DNA of 64,000 nt from Prosapia bicincta (GCA_036971475.1 JBAIZL010000002.1:328666145-328730144); one strand, 5' to 3'; shown: positions 58,301 through 60,236, counted from the first letter of the stretch. Translations and numbers: made by a program. Notes: a model not told the origin generated them from the sequence alone.

Positions 58301-59101
58301 GAAATATGATAGCTTAGTATAAACTCTAAGATAGAAGACTATCTCAAGCGAAATGCATAATTATAGGTCTACTGTGTGACATTACAAAGTTATTAATTAC
58401 CCTTATTTACCATATATTTACAATACAAAAACTTATTTATGACATTGTGGTTTGGTGTATTTGTTAATGATGATAGTATGGTATTACAGTGTTTAATATG
58501 GGTTTTTAAACATATTATATTAATTAATATGTAAATTACAATTATAGTGTTATTTTATAGTTTAAAAATGTTAACTTCCCATATTTTGGGGGGCTTGAGC
58601 TACAAACCCCTCCTCAAATCCACCACTGCTGACAATAATGTTAAGCTATTTTGTGCATCTGTGTTAATGGCATTTTTTAATCACTTATGTCAAGCCTAAT
58701 CAAATTAAAACATTTCTTGGATAGTTACATTGATATAAAACTAAATTTGTAAACACTATTTTTTAAATTCAGTTTATTGTTCAAGATACTTCCATGAGCA
58801 AACCGCAGCAAAAGTTTTAACTTCCCAGTAATCGGGCATGCTTTGGTTGTCCAATATTTGCTGGATTATTGAGAGACTACTGTATTTTAATAACAGTTTT
58901 AATATACTAGTAGGTAAAAATTTATATCTTTCCATTTGTCTCACTAATTATTCTTTATTTTAACAACTATTTTTCAGGCTTTAGCAAAAGACAAACTGTA
59001 TCCAAACATAGAGTTTTTTTCTAAAGGTTACGGTGCAAACAATGACCCTATCCGAGGTTATATTCTGGTTTTTGTTATTGCTTTTGGATGTATCCTTATT
59101 G
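13887..59101 (+). CDS. SLC12A2-like: Na-K-Cl cotransporter gene (SLC12 family), partial, 10 exons seen
   Basis: Ten + strand exons with AG acceptors and GT donors join in one reading frame to encode a cation-chloride cotransporter of the NKCC/NCC branch, which carries Na, K and Cl together across the plasma membrane. Diagnostic stretches are [63 protein letters not shown] and [20 protein letters not shown]. These cover the end of the cytosolic N-tail and about the first eight membrane segments. The regulatory N-terminal exons, the later membrane segments and the long C-terminal domain were not found. The gene is spread over more than 45 kb because its introns are full of transposons. KCC-type (SLC12A4-7) identity is unlikely from these motifs. 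I cannot choose between the several insect NKCC paralogues, so the symbol is a family label. Confidence 0.93.
13983..15459. other. Intron sequence
   Basis: There is no gene. 14320-14460 shares short blocks (AAGTAAATTCCTACTGA, GGTATTTTGTGGTAACC) with the R1 copy at 24705-24790, so a partial R1 copy may be present. Confidence 0.45.
15460..16439 (+). pseudogene. Non-LTR retrotransposon remnant, 5' segment
   Basis: The plus-strand translation reads [20 protein letters not shown], then (with breaks) [19 protein letters not shown]. These are typical of the region before RNase H in non-LTR elements. RNase H follows: [19 protein letters not shown], then [20 protein letters not shown]. Stops occur at 15989 and 16098. 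The reading stops at AATATAAAA (16431-16439) where a PLE is inserted, and resumes at 17373. Confidence 0.82.
16440..17363 (-). mobile_element. Penelope-like element insertion with 9-bp target duplication (PLE-C)
   Basis: This 924-bp insertion is flanked by AATATAAAA at 16431-16439 and 17364-17372. Its outer ends are inverted copies of each other (TTAATCACTTAAGCAATAG at 16478 against its complement at 17344-17363). The minus strand reads [20 protein letters not shown] and [11 protein letters not shown], a GIY-YIG endonuclease, followed by the C-terminal tail and the ATCTTCATCAGTGTCTTCTG motif. Between about 17200 and 17363 a second tail lies in the opposite orientation. The reverse transcriptase is absent and internal stops are present. 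Confidence 0.85.
17373..17560 (+). pseudogene. Non-LTR retrotransposon remnant, 3' segment
   Basis: The sequence continues the frame broken at 16439: [20 protein letters not shown], then [11 protein letters not shown] and [14 protein letters not shown]. The Cys and His residues match the C-terminal zinc-finger-like motif of these elements. The frame joins exactly across the PLE-C insertion. Confidence 0.8.
17561..18129. other. AT-rich intron sequence
   Basis: No gene or recognised repeat. The open frames to 17729 are read-through of the preceding remnant. Confidence 0.5.
18130..19210 (-). pseudogene. Penelope-like reverse transcriptase remnant (PLE-D)
   Basis: Minus-strand frames contain [13 protein letters not shown] (about 19135-19175), an N-terminal PLE reverse transcriptase motif. 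Further on (about 18570-18300) come [10 protein letters not shown] and a degenerate YRYDDG-like active-site region followed by the conserved end of the domain. Stops and frameshifts are frequent. At the low-coordinate end CAGACGCGTTTTAGTTTCAA is a candidate tail hairpin sequence. Confidence 0.6.
19211..19720 (+). pseudogene. Penelope-like element remnant, opposite orientation
   Basis: The plus strand at 19235-19330 reads [19 protein letters not shown], the PLE stretch following the reverse transcriptase MG-P-S motif. A degraded continuation ends in [17 protein letters not shown] sequence. It lies head to head with PLE-D. Confidence 0.5.
19721..20137. other. Intron sequence with CT-rich tract
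   Basis: 19852-19898 is a (CT)n/(TC)n-rich tract. The stretch otherwise shows nothing. It ends with the acceptor of the exon at 20138. Confidence 0.6.
20138..20213 (+). CDS. NKCC exon: membrane helix 1
   Basis: This 76-nt exon (acceptor attgcag, donor gtaatt) enters in phase 0 and leaves in phase 1. It encodes [20 protein letters not shown] followed by GQGGI. The [14 protein letters not shown] motif is among the most conserved of the SLC12 Na-dependent branch and forms helix 1 of the LeuT-like fold, near the ion-binding core. The first Met is internal to the protein, not a start. Its phase-1 exit is compatible with both downstream cassette exons. Confidence 0.93.
20730..21270. repeat. PLE family B hairpin with inner tandem duplication
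   Basis: Outer arms (20730-20860 and 21140-21270) are inverted copies containing ACTAGATCAGTGCATTGTTC and CAGGTGTGTTG. A 65-75-bp segment (GAACACCAATACACACAGAC to CAACAGTCTTGTT) is repeated at about 21040-21105 and 21110-21170. 20935-21030 matches the tail after the PLE coding fragment at 55560-55660. Confidence 0.65.
21351..21446 (+). CDS. NKCC cassette exon, version 1 (helix 2 and first inner loop)
   Basis: This exon is 96 nt long, phase 1 in and phase 1 out, with acceptor ttatttttag and donor gtaaac. It encodes, after the shared split Gly codon, [20 protein letters not shown] and then [12 protein letters not shown]. It corresponds to helix 2 and the start of the first intracellular loop. 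A second exon of identical length and phase lies 4.6 kb downstream; 21 of 32 residues agree and the tail SMSAVSTNG is identical. Using both in one mRNA would keep the frame but duplicate a helix, so mutually exclusive use is inferred. In vertebrate NKCC2 the equivalent region is encoded by alternative 96-nt cassettes that alter ion affinity. Confidence 0.92.
21447..22039. other. Intron sequence between the two cassette exons, first part
   Basis: No gene. The open frame continuing from exon 21351 to 21601 is intron read-through past a good donor. Confidence 0.55.
22040..22610 (+). repeat. Dispersed repeat R1, copy 3, interrupted
   Basis: It aligns by eye with 2140-2590 over most of its length. 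It is interrupted at 22123-22307 by a hairpin unit. It ends GTAAGAGTGTGAACTAA, without TA expansion. Confidence 0.65.
22123..22307. mobile_element. Hairpin unit H with 11-bp target duplication
   Basis: This 185-bp insertion in repeat R1 is flanked by AAATAATTGCA at 22112-22122 and 22308-22318. It contains TTGTTGATTCCATCTTCACG, then GAGGACGGCCGTTTCGGGAG and a closing inverted segment TTTTAAAACATTTAAAAGTG. The uninterrupted R1 copy at 2185-2215 shows the pre-insertion order. It has no coding capacity and is probably a PLE tail copy. Confidence 0.7.
22611..23560. other. AT-rich intron sequence, nothing recognised
   Basis: No open frame or repeat match that I can support. Confidence 0.5.
23561..24620 (+). 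pseudogene. Non-LTR retrotransposon remnant (RNase H and C-terminus)
   Basis: Plus-strand frames read [20 protein letters not shown], then [15 protein letters not shown] and [13 protein letters not shown] (first three RNase H acidic positions), then (frame shifted) [21 protein letters not shown] further shift gives [18 protein letters not shown] and RCTICACQT with a His/Cys ending. This is an RNase H and zinc-finger-like tail of a jockey-type element. The two frameshifts (about 24100 and 24320) and missing reverse transcriptase make it inactive. It lies in the intron between the two NKCC cassette exons. Confidence 0.85.
24660..25180 (+). repeat. Dispersed repeat R1, copy 4, with tRNA-like segment
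   Basis: It shares AAGTAAATTCCTATTGAGGT with 22060 and GAACTAGATTGGAGGAATAA with 380 and 27090, then ACAAGATATATATCAGGAGA and GTGTGAGCTAATAGA. Only about four TA units are present here. Confidence 0.6.
24880..24950 (+). repeat. tRNA-like SINE head (pol III box A/B-like)
   Basis: GATGCAGTGCCAAGGCGCTAGACT resembles the D-arm/box A region and GGTTCTCAGTTCGAATCTGG resembles a T-arm/box B. They are about 35 bases apart, as in tRNA-derived SINEs. The flanking stems do not make a clean cloverleaf, so it is not called as a tRNA gene. Confidence 0.45.
25181..26062. other. Intron sequence with small inverted repeat
   Basis: A PLE-tail-like mirror pair is present: AAACGACTGGTTTACAAGTC (25431) with its complement near 25905-25930, and CTTCCGGCCTGTGGATATGA (25508) with GGCCTGAAGACCGTAAC (25844). 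Also AGTCATTTCATTCAG at 25651 mirrors CTGAATGAAATGACT at 25697. This is likely another foldback unit of about 500 bp (25430-25930). The minus-strand frame at 25754-25569 is not supported as a gene. Confidence 0.45.
26063..26158 (+). CDS. NKCC cassette exon, version 2 (helix 2 and first inner loop)
   Basis: This is the second 96-nt, phase 1-1 exon, with acceptor ctatattttcag and donor gtattt. It encodes [20 protein letters not shown] followed by [12 protein letters not shown], preceded by a split Val codon where version 1 has Gly. Compared with version 1 it swaps small and aromatic-free positions in the helix (for example TIATT for TVITG) and changes the loop charge (LIEAG to QIKAG). The open frame and splice sites are intact, so it looks functional rather than a decayed duplicate. 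By eye it resembles the usual NKCC consensus slightly more than version 1. Confidence 0.92.
26159..27080. other. Intron sequence downstream of cassette version 2
   Basis: The frame 26270-26458 ([20 protein letters not shown]) has no recognised motif. Nothing else is seen. Confidence 0.45.
27147..27208. repeat. (TA)n microsatellite, left flank of nested block
   Basis: About 31 TA units following the R1 motif ACAAGATATA. The matching right half of R1 is found only after the nested block, at 36731. Confidence 0.95.
27209..27444. repeat. Near-perfect palindrome with no spacer (118-bp arms)
   Basis: The sequence is its own reverse complement around GTAAGCTATAGG/CCTATAGCTTAC at 27326/27327. I see a single mismatch (ATCGTC against GATGAT). 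The arms contain AAAGCTTTTCGTTGGTAAAC and AGTACCAACATC. It is bounded by TA tracts. An end-to-end inverted pair of PLE-type tails is the likeliest origin. Confidence 0.85.
27469..27520. repeat. (TA)n microsatellite between palindromes
   Basis: About 26 TA units separating two palindromes of the same family. Confidence 0.95.
27521..27743. repeat. Second palindrome, same family (105-bp arms, 13-bp spacer)
   Basis: The arms 27521-27625 and 27639-27743 share AAAGCTTTTCGTTGGCTAAC and ACAGTACCAACATCATCAGG with the neighbouring palindrome, with few mismatches. The 13-base spacer is ATTAAACATCATC. Confidence 0.85.
27774..27982. repeat. PLE-type tail unit with short inverted ends
   Basis: AATTGTAAACAATTTA (27845) is mirrored by AAATTGTTTACAATTA (27955). 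The interior has TTCGACAATGGCCAAGTGAC and CGAAAGGTGCCTCATTACA, closely related to the tail at 28100 and 36520. It lies between short and long TA tracts. Confidence 0.6.
27982..28024. repeat. (TA)n microsatellite
   Basis: About 21 TA units at the outer edge of the PLE-F inverted repeat. Confidence 0.95.
28025..28348 (-). mobile_element. PLE-F inverted repeat, left arm, outer part
   Basis: This is a Penelope-like tail on the minus strand, ending in CGACAATGGTCAATTGACCG and GAAAGGTGCCTCATCACTCA. It is the inverted copy of 36288-36618. The arm is cut at 28348 by BEL-1 and continues at 35984. Confidence 0.82.
28349..29313 (-). repeat. BEL-1 3' LTR
   Basis: 965 bp; begins TGTATAGTTTTGG and ends GTACTTAACA on the + strand. 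It differs from the other LTR at about 28582 (T/C) and 29296 (C/A). Confidence 0.95.
29314..29334 (-). promoter_or_regulatory. BEL-1 polypurine tract
   Basis: On the minus strand CGTTTTGGTGGGCGGTA lies directly before the 3' LTR. GGTGGGCGGTA is exactly conserved in BEL-2 (41986) and nearly so in BEL-3 (60149), consistent with the plus-strand priming site. Confidence 0.7.
29493..33479 (-). CDS. pol: BEL-1 Pol (protease, reverse transcriptase, RNase H, integrase)
   Basis: The frame follows the Gag UGA without a shift and is open for about 1,328 codons. In order, counted from residue 1 at 33380: aspartic protease ([11 protein letters not shown] near 25, ILGAD near 125); reverse transcriptase (CTDIKMMY near 347, TYVDD near 423); RNase H (GFCDGS near 598, FTDSE near 672, NPADVASRG near 705); integrase with zinc-binding His/Cys (CDHYH, CIRCF), catalytic Asp in GVDFAGPF (near 998) and SDNGTNF (near 1064), Glu in GGLWEAA (near 1117); and a C-terminal DUF5641-type domain ([19 protein letters not shown]). 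No break is seen. An initiator Met is not needed if Pol is made as a Gag-Pol fusion. Confidence 0.95.
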   Translation of the reverse strand, partial: LIQPRHPSSTVKHQLAIKSQPHALSCKIHSSLALLGTAQVIIQDHFGQPLLFRAIIDPGSQISAITKHASTLLNLTARKSNLSLIGVASKTTRISEYVTLQIFSRHDQSVLLTAEAAVLQHITDPLPSTALAPNIRAHYTNLPLADPHFDTPSSVDIILGADIFTQILTNGPRTIIQGQPSALNTRLGWVIMGSIPYSMPHQPRAFITTLESIDDNMRRFWEVEEVTNVNHLSPEDQLCEDLFATTTDRDATGRYIVALPFKPEAIPLKSNRNTVLASYHALEKRLNRQPEVAIQYHQFMAEYIALGHMYPALKASDYLIPHHCVFKATSSTTKLRVVFNASSPDCHANTLNQQMLSGPKLQKDLASLIISFRLYTYAVCTDIKMMYRQILVRPEDRSYQHILYRASPQSPLIEYELATVTYGLTPSAYLALRTLEQLVKDEGTRYPTASEAILHQTYVDDVVAGADTPEAAKTLIQELIDIFARAGLELRKWSSNEPSLLATLPSSHLENPLLFQDESAAIKILGLQWNPSSDSFSYQTQTFTLVPTKRTILSYVARTFDPLGFLTPITFWIKSFLKRLWLEKLDWDQPLPTPLLDQWDSFIVHFACLSAIQIPRHVGTRSASHRIVGFCDGSESGYAASIYLRSELNGAVNTSLLKAKSKVAPVKLLTIPRLELCGAVLLAKLYKSIQPALDFIPIANTLFFTDSEIVLHWIQTPPHQLKTFVANRITEIVSSTQMDQWFHVSTNDNPADVASRGCLPDQLATHPLWWHGPPWLLLSPTTWDLTRPKGTNPDQTETKVEAKVHCTTVQEPNRLLEMIEQHSNLTTLHHVYAYVLRFINNCRNKFQVTSHPHNTRYKAKLAVIKTTALKPTLQPLSVQELGNAKTLCVKLVQTHAFSDALKRLQAGIRVNDNLRSLTPFVDPSGLIRVGGRLDHSSLSYDSKHPLLLPKRHHYVNLICDHYHKLALHAGPRTTQALINSEFWIIALRSLLRQRIHACIRCFRLQTKPQQPIMASLPSSRVTPSPPFYRVGVDFAGPFDTKANHLRTSKLLKAYLCLFVCMTTKAVHLELVTDLSTDAFFAAFHRFTSRRGLPSEVYSDNGTNFTGAANRLDEVYKFLDRSNSHIKRKLADQRIIWHFNPPAAPHFGGLWEAAVKSTKSLLHRTVGNNMLTAEELSTLFIRIEAILNSRPIFETSPDPNEGSSFLTPGHFLIGRPLLSLPEECYTEPPLKSRWSMLQQMSNRFWKTWSTQYLHTQIQRHKWNKDSAPLKENQIVFITGEHSNPLHWPMGRILKLHPGTDHVDRVATVKTAHGQLKRPVNKLVGFPLHH
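33474..33488 (-). promoter_or_regulatory. In-frame UGA-CUA between gag and pol (candidate readthrough site)
   Basis: The minus strand reads CGA CAT TGA CTA ATT with gag and pol in one frame. UGA followed by CUA is a known leaky stop context. The same UGA-CUA occurs at the same place in BEL-2. Readthrough itself is inferred. Confidence 0.65.
33480..34910 (-). CDS. gag: BEL-1 Gag
   Basis: The protein has 476 residues starting at the first ATG (34910, [12 protein letters not shown]), which matches the start of BEL-2 Gag. A DUF1759-type Gag core lies around residues 110-260 ([35 protein letters not shown]). A low-complexity Pro/Gln/Ser region follows. Three zinc knuckles of the Bel/Pao type end the protein: [26 protein letters not shown] and [13 protein letters not shown]. 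It ends at UGA (33482-33480), after which the same frame runs straight on into Pol. It forms the particle and packages RNA. Confidence 0.94.
   Translation of the reverse strand: MAINTDYYLSKLNNIIEDLEQVINIITGNDIPTGLINEIRRIHGNFIDTYEYMEKSFEHEVAETAEKAFQLKAKFQLLYLPILAKCPGIIKSEEKEISPANLTNNCISLPSLQVPTFSGNNSEWTDFITMFDSMIHSNANLTAVQKFQYLKSTLKGDALAIITGLTISDNNYAIAYNALRNRYANPRRLADHYFKQIQEFKSMQTASHSELDRFLTAHSNAVCALKAINLPDLADFLLFQMAVNNLDPKTRLNFETRLGTNTMPTYRSLNDFVTEQARAMELLNQPSTSTAASTSQQPRVLVSSLHEPDLINESYPNADPLNINSSGDLNQGINPQPPQFKPVQNIPQPRTFQARPAMQSPIRPQTVTRPTISPVSNRPGQSVFRHRLPPFHMAQANVSTTHAGKCIYCDSDHIIFHCNAFLDLTVPERKRAINQLQRCFHCLGSHFQSKCKSVKHCKHCGDPHHTLLHDPAPSRH
35000..35018 (-). promoter_or_regulatory. BEL-1 primer-binding-like site
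   Basis: Directly inside the 5' LTR the minus strand reads TGGTCAACACGGGCCGGAT. It starts with TGG, the complement of a tRNA CCA end. The primer tRNA is not identified. Confidence 0.55.
35019..35983 (-). repeat. BEL-1 5' LTR
   Basis: 965 bp, nearly identical to the copy at 28349-29313. It should hold the promoter for the minus-strand transcript. Confidence 0.95.
35984..36121 (-). mobile_element. PLE-F inverted repeat, left arm, inner part
   Basis: This continues the arm from 28348 after the BEL-1 duplication. The minus strand reads [20 protein letters not shown], then [20 protein letters not shown], part of a GIY-YIG nuclease domain. This arm lacks the stop codon seen after HKH in the other arm. 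Confidence 0.8.
36159..36618 (+). mobile_element. PLE-F inverted repeat, right arm (GIY-YIG nuclease region)
   Basis: The plus strand from 36082 reads [20 protein letters not shown] and FEEHYRAF, with the PLE-type Cys pair, the Y-VGKT form of the GIY-YIG motif and R--EH. A stop follows HKH at 36270, after which the frame continues ([30 protein letters not shown]) into the tail hairpin sequence. It mirrors the left arm over about 460 bp; the 37-bp centre (36122-36158) contains the inverted pair ACAGTTGT/ACAACTGT. Confidence 0.82.
36670..36730. repeat. (TA)n microsatellite, right flank of nested block
   Basis: About 30 TA units followed by the right half of repeat R1 (GTGTGAACTTATAGAAGGAA at 36741). 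Confidence 0.95.
36791..37182. other. Intron sequence
   Basis: Short PLE-end similarity at 37017-37052 (AAGATTCACCAAACATAATG). Otherwise nothing before the exon acceptor. Confidence 0.45.
37183..37436 (+). CDS. NKCC exon: membrane helices 3 to 4 and start of 5
   Basis: This 254-nt exon enters in phase 1 (acceptor tttacag) and leaves in phase 0 (donor gtaagt). It encodes [20 protein letters not shown], then [20 protein letters not shown], a loop with VMRMFG, and [20 protein letters not shown]. The [13 protein letters not shown] motif is the family hallmark of helix 3. The downstream hydrophobic stretch is the fourth or fifth membrane segment. The reading continues open past the donor into intron sequence until a stop at 37511, which is not meaningful. 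Confidence 0.95.
37437..38264. other. Intron sequence, nothing recognised
   Basis: No open frame or repeat that I can support. Confidence 0.5.
38265..38490. repeat. Hairpin unit H, copy
   Basis: Arms around AACTTGCCTATAGTAG and CTACTATAGGCTAGTTG enclose TTTATATTTGTTGAAAGGGG and GATGTGTCCCATTGTCGAAT. The ORFs read across it on both strands are mirror artefacts. Confidence 0.7.
38847..39090. repeat. Hairpin unit H, copy
   Basis: TGTTGATTCCATTTTCACGT then ACAACTTGCCTGTAGTAGCA is mirrored by TGCTACTATAGGCAAGTTGT at 39031. The loop holds GGAGATGTGCCCCATTGTCA. Confidence 0.72.
39213..39465. repeat. Hairpin unit H, most complete copy
   Basis: Long arms meet near 39325: GGAGATGTGTCCCATTGTCA on one side and GACAATGGGGCACATCTCCC on the other. 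The unit ends AGCTCACTTGAAAATGGAAT, CAACAAAT. Arms are about 110 bp with a short loop. Confidence 0.78.
39863..39977 (+). CDS. NKCC exon: membrane helix 5 region
   Basis: This 115-nt exon (acceptor ttattacag, donor gtaagt) enters in phase 0 and leaves in phase 1. It encodes [20 protein letters not shown] followed by [18 protein letters not shown]. The DFVIGT motif with a following GF-GY turn matches the NKCC extracellular loop after helix 5. The next exon, 8.8 kb away, is separated from it by Bel/Pao element BEL-2. Confidence 0.93.
39978..40700. other. Intron sequence, nothing recognised
   Basis: The minus-strand frame ending at 39896 overlaps a host exon on the opposite strand and is a shadow. 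Confidence 0.5.
40701..41187 (+). mobile_element. Penelope-like element remnant (PLE-G), cut by BEL-2
   Basis: Degraded plus-strand frames read [19 protein letters not shown], then stop-ridden sequence ending [12 protein letters not shown], fitting the GIY-YIG and C-terminal tail of PLEs. The tail resumes after BEL-2 at 48575 with hairpin sequence (GACAATGGAACATATCTCCC). Confidence 0.55.
41188..41985 (-). repeat. BEL-2 3' LTR
   Basis: 798 bp; + strand begins TGTTTAATCCGCAG and ends GACTCGAACA. It differs from the other LTR near 41516 (G/A) and 41667 (T/C). Confidence 0.95.
41986..42006 (-). promoter_or_regulatory. BEL-2 polypurine tract
   Basis: TACCGCCCACCAAAACG next to the LTR is the same as in BEL-1 (minus strand GGTGGGCGGTA). 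Confidence 0.7.
42162..46107 (-). pseudogene. pol: BEL-2 Pol, disrupted by two frameshifts
   Basis: The frame opens after the Gag-end UGA. It runs through protease (ILGADVF), reverse transcriptase ([13 protein letters not shown]) and early RNase H (GFCDGS) to about 44121. There a 19-nt deletion relative to BEL-1 shifts the frame. The second segment (from 44107) carries RNase H motifs ([14 protein letters not shown]). A second net loss of about 22 nt near 43565 shifts it again. The third segment (43508-42162) is an intact integrase ([27 protein letters not shown]) and C-terminal domain. It cannot give a complete Pol. Confidence 0.93.
46108..46110 (-). promoter_or_regulatory. BEL-2 UGA-CUA at gag-pol boundary
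   Basis: The minus strand reads CAA CAA TGA CTA GTT, in the Pol frame. The UGA and CUA match BEL-1 although the neighbouring codons differ. Confidence 0.62.
46111..47533 (-). pseudogene. gag: BEL-2 Gag, disrupted
   Basis: The ATG is at 47533 ([12 protein letters not shown]). The DUF1759-type core ([35 protein letters not shown]) and the first zinc knuckle ([13 protein letters not shown]) are intact. The frame stops at TAA (46216-46214), a codon that is CAA in BEL-1. Beyond it the second knuckle (CFNCLGSH) is present, and about 14 nt are missing in the third knuckle near 46143. The core is roughly 75-80% identical to BEL-1 Gag by eye, far less than the Pol core. Confidence 0.92.
47757..47776 (-). 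promoter_or_regulatory. BEL-2 primer-binding-like site
   Basis: The minus strand next to the 5' LTR reads TGGTCCCCACTGGGCCGGAT. It shares TGGTC and GGGCCGGAT with BEL-1 but differs between them. Confidence 0.5.
47777..48574 (-). repeat. BEL-2 5' LTR
   Basis: 798 bp, nearly identical to 41188-41985. Confidence 0.95.
48575..48700 (+). repeat. PLE-G tail after BEL-2 (hairpin unit H sequence)
   Basis: GTCTGAGTGGACAATGG, ACATATCTCCCAAAACGGTC and GTGCTACTATAAGCAAAACA match one arm of the hairpin units at 38.3-39.5 kb. Its place after a PLE coding fragment shows what those units derive from. Confidence 0.6.
48769..48908 (+). CDS. NKCC exon: helix 6 region
   Basis: This 140-nt exon (acceptor tgtttcag, donor gtaagt) enters in phase 1 and leaves in phase 0. 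It encodes [20 protein letters not shown], then [20 protein letters not shown] and [23 protein letters not shown] is the core motif of helix 6, which lines the ion pathway in cation-chloride cotransporters. It lies only 194 bp after the end of BEL-2 and 68 bp before a long GT microsatellite. Confidence 0.95.
48977..49440. repeat. Long GT-rich microsatellite
   Basis: About 460 bp of TG repeats interrupted by TT, TA and CG variants. All long frames over it (CVCVCV or THTHTH) are repeat artefacts. Confidence 0.97.
49441..51512. other. Intron sequence, AT-rich with two GC-richer patches
   Basis: 49441-49615 is GC-richer (CCTTTCCCTTTCCTTTCCCC, GACCGCGGTC) and borders the GT repeat. 50740-51185 contains CTTGGTTCCCCCTCGGATGT and open frame 50944-51174. 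Both could be ends of transposons, but I see no identifying motif. The rest is AT-rich with nothing recognised. Confidence 0.4.
51513..51722. repeat. Foldback hairpin (about 85-bp arms)
   Basis: TTATTTAAAACCTT with TCAATTGCATAGCAATCATC is mirrored by GATCATTGCTATGCAATTGA with AAGGTTTTAAATAAAGG. The outer ends are TTTAAATAAATG and CATTTATTTAAA. It lies just upstream of the exon at 51788. Confidence 0.7.
51788..52012 (+). CDS. NKCC exon: helix 7 and large extracellular loop
   Basis: This 225-nt phase 0-0 exon (acceptor taatag, donor gtaagt) encodes [39 protein letters not shown], and an extracellular loop with two Cys ([10 protein letters not shown]). The IPKGTLLAI motif and the Cys-containing loop with N-glycosylation-type sites (NVT, NGT) fit the large loop between helices 7 and 8 of NKCC proteins. 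A hAT transposon begins 82 bp after the donor. Confidence 0.95.
52094..54955 (+). mobile_element. hAT-superfamily transposon
   Basis: The 2,862-bp element is flanked by the exact 8-bp duplication GTTAGGTA (52086-52093 and 54956-54963). The ends are CAGGGGCGGCTCGT and, inverted, CAGTGGCGGCTCGT. It carries a ZMYM/TTF-type hAT transposase on the plus strand, now broken. It inserted 82 bp after the donor of NKCC exon 51788-52012. Confidence 0.95.
52610..54738 (+). pseudogene. hAT transposase, inactivated
   Basis: The N-terminal part (52610-53047) reads [16 protein letters not shown], then [19 protein letters not shown], a TTF/BED-like zinc-binding domain. At about 53042 the frame shifts by one base; the shifted frame ([20 protein letters not shown]) then meets TAA at about 53144. 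From 53212 to 54738 a 508-codon frame holds the RNase H-like core ([36 protein letters not shown]) and the C-terminal dimerisation region ([31 protein letters not shown]). The product would act in cut-and-paste transposition. The frameshift and stop indicate it is no longer active. Confidence 0.9.
54964..55359. other. Intron sequence, nothing recognised
   Basis: AT-rich, no supported feature. Confidence 0.5.
55360..55795 (+). mobile_element. Penelope-like element remnant, family B (PLE-H)
   Basis: The plus strand reads [20 protein letters not shown], the end of a GIY-YIG domain, followed by a tail ([20 protein letters not shown]) and the family B tail GACTTGAGCAACAGTTTTGT, GTGACTCACAGCATT. 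A stop is present in the tail. The tail identifies the hairpins at 9600-9810 and 20730-21270 as the same family. Confidence 0.72.
56020..56187 (+). other. Small unrecognised open frame
   Basis: A 56-codon ATG frame encodes [20 protein letters not shown], then [20 protein letters not shown] and a short end. The composition is protein-like and charged, with no A/T-repeat bias, but I recognise no family, and there is no promoter or partner. It could be a transposon scrap. Confidence 0.2.
56188..57049. other. Intron sequence
   Basis: 56790-56870 (TTTTGAAGATGTCATCATCT, then CATCTCCAGCGCTAAATAGG) resembles the end of a dispersed element. Nothing else seen before the acceptor at 57049. Confidence 0.4.
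57050..57157 (+). CDS. NKCC exon: helix 8 region
   Basis: This 108-nt phase 0-0 exon (acceptor aatccag, donor gtaaac) encodes [20 protein letters not shown] followed by [29 protein letters not shown] is a conserved cotransporter motif and reads directly into the next exon. The internal ATG is not a start. Confidence 0.94.
57385..57645. repeat. Hairpin unit H, copy
   Basis: Arms (57389-57482 and 57511-57603) contain TATATTTGTTGAGGACGACC and the mirrored GTCGTCCTCAACAAATATAA. The unit ends TAGTAGCTCACGTGAAGAAG, as in 38.8-39.5 kb. Confidence 0.75.
57655..57835. repeat. Foldback hairpin, different family
   Basis: ATTATCTGCCATTCCTAGCA, TTGTCACATTATTC is mirrored by GAATAATGTGACAATACTAG, GAATGGCAGATAAT. 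Arms are about 75 bp around a loop near 57745. Confidence 0.7.
57836..58977. other. Intron sequence with candidate DNA-transposon ends
   Basis: 58830-58885 read inverted gives CAGTAGTCTCTCAATAATCC, a pogo/Tigger-type terminus. 58595-58632 inverted gives CAGTGGTGGATTTGAGGAGG, a hAT-like terminus. Partners for neither end were found. No gene. Confidence 0.4.
58978..59101 (+). CDS. NKCC exon: loop and start of helix 9, last exon seen
   Basis: This 124-nt exon (acceptor ttttcag, donor gtgagt) enters in phase 0 and leaves in phase 1. It encodes [20 protein letters not shown], then [20 protein letters not shown] and [10 protein letters not shown] and the GYG--N-P-RGY motif are characteristic. The next coding exon, expected to carry the conserved LNVIAPIISNFF-type segment, is not visible before 64000. 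Confidence 0.94.
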
Positions 59102-60148
59102 GTGAGTATATGTGGTATTTATTTGATAAATATATTACAATTATAGCATTTGAAACTTAAAATCTGTGTTGCCTAATGTAAGTGAGAATTATTTTACTTA
59201 TGCAAAAGAGTCAAATTAGACTCTTAAAAAGCATCAGTTTTATGATGTTTTAAACAAATTTATTTTTTGAGATAGAAAGAAATACTGGCCAGAAAGTATA
59301 AACATATAATTATAAAATTTACAAAAGTTTATAACACATTCATAATAATAACAGTGAAAAATTAATAAAATGTCTTTGAAACTAACTTTAAAAAAACAAA
59401 ATTAAATACAAGGTAATAATCCATTTGCACTATTCTTTTGACACTAAAAAGATTTTTGGGTGTATCATTGAATAACTCACCAGAGAACATAAAAAATGAA
59501 AGAAATAATAAAATGAAAGCTAAAACTCTCGATTTTAGTTTTCACCACAACTATGTTACAAAATTACCTTAATATTTGAATATTTAAAATATCTTACTAG
59601 TTAAATTGTTTTTGTATAGCAGGAACTATTGTCTGCATACATCTTGCTTAAGAGAATATTGTTTGGGTATAGTAAAAAAAGTGTTCCCTACGTATATCTT
59701 GCTGAACAAAAATTATTCAGGTAGAGGCAGACAAATATTGTGTGTATATTATATATCTTGGTCAAGAGAAATTTCTTAGAGTATAATTAAACAATTCTTA
59801 CCTGCATATATATTGCTTGGGAGAATATTGTTTGGGTGTAGTCAGGCAACTCTTATAACTTTTTTGTCTATAATCTTGCTAGGGAGAATAAACAGACATT
59901 TGAGTATAGTCAGAAATTTGTTGCTCGCATTTATCATGTTCAAGAGAATATTGTTTGAGTATACTAAGATACTTGTTGGTTTTGAAACCTAATTAATTGA
60001 GTACAAATTAATTGAAAGAATAACGAGTACTTTTCTTGGAGGACCAGCCATTCTAAATATAACGGGAAAGGAGTTAAATCAGGGCAATAACCTGTAGCTG
60101 GGTAACCCTAACATCAGCTATTAAGGGAATCAGGCGCAGTTTTCAACA
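59102..60148. other. Intron sequence; right end probably BEL-3 LTR
   Basis: 59590-59960 has loosely repeated GAGAATATTGTTTGGGTATA-like phrases (several diverged copies of about 70 bp). The last part, ending TTTTCAACA at 60148, should be the BEL-3 3' LTR because a polypurine tract follows, but its start cannot be fixed without the other LTR. Confidence 0.4.
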
Positions 60149-60236
60149 TACCGCCCATCAAAACGTATGTTTTTAGAACCTAGATAGAAAAAGAAGTAGC
60201 TGGGAAAAGCTGCCAGAGAAGGGGTTTGACACGGAA

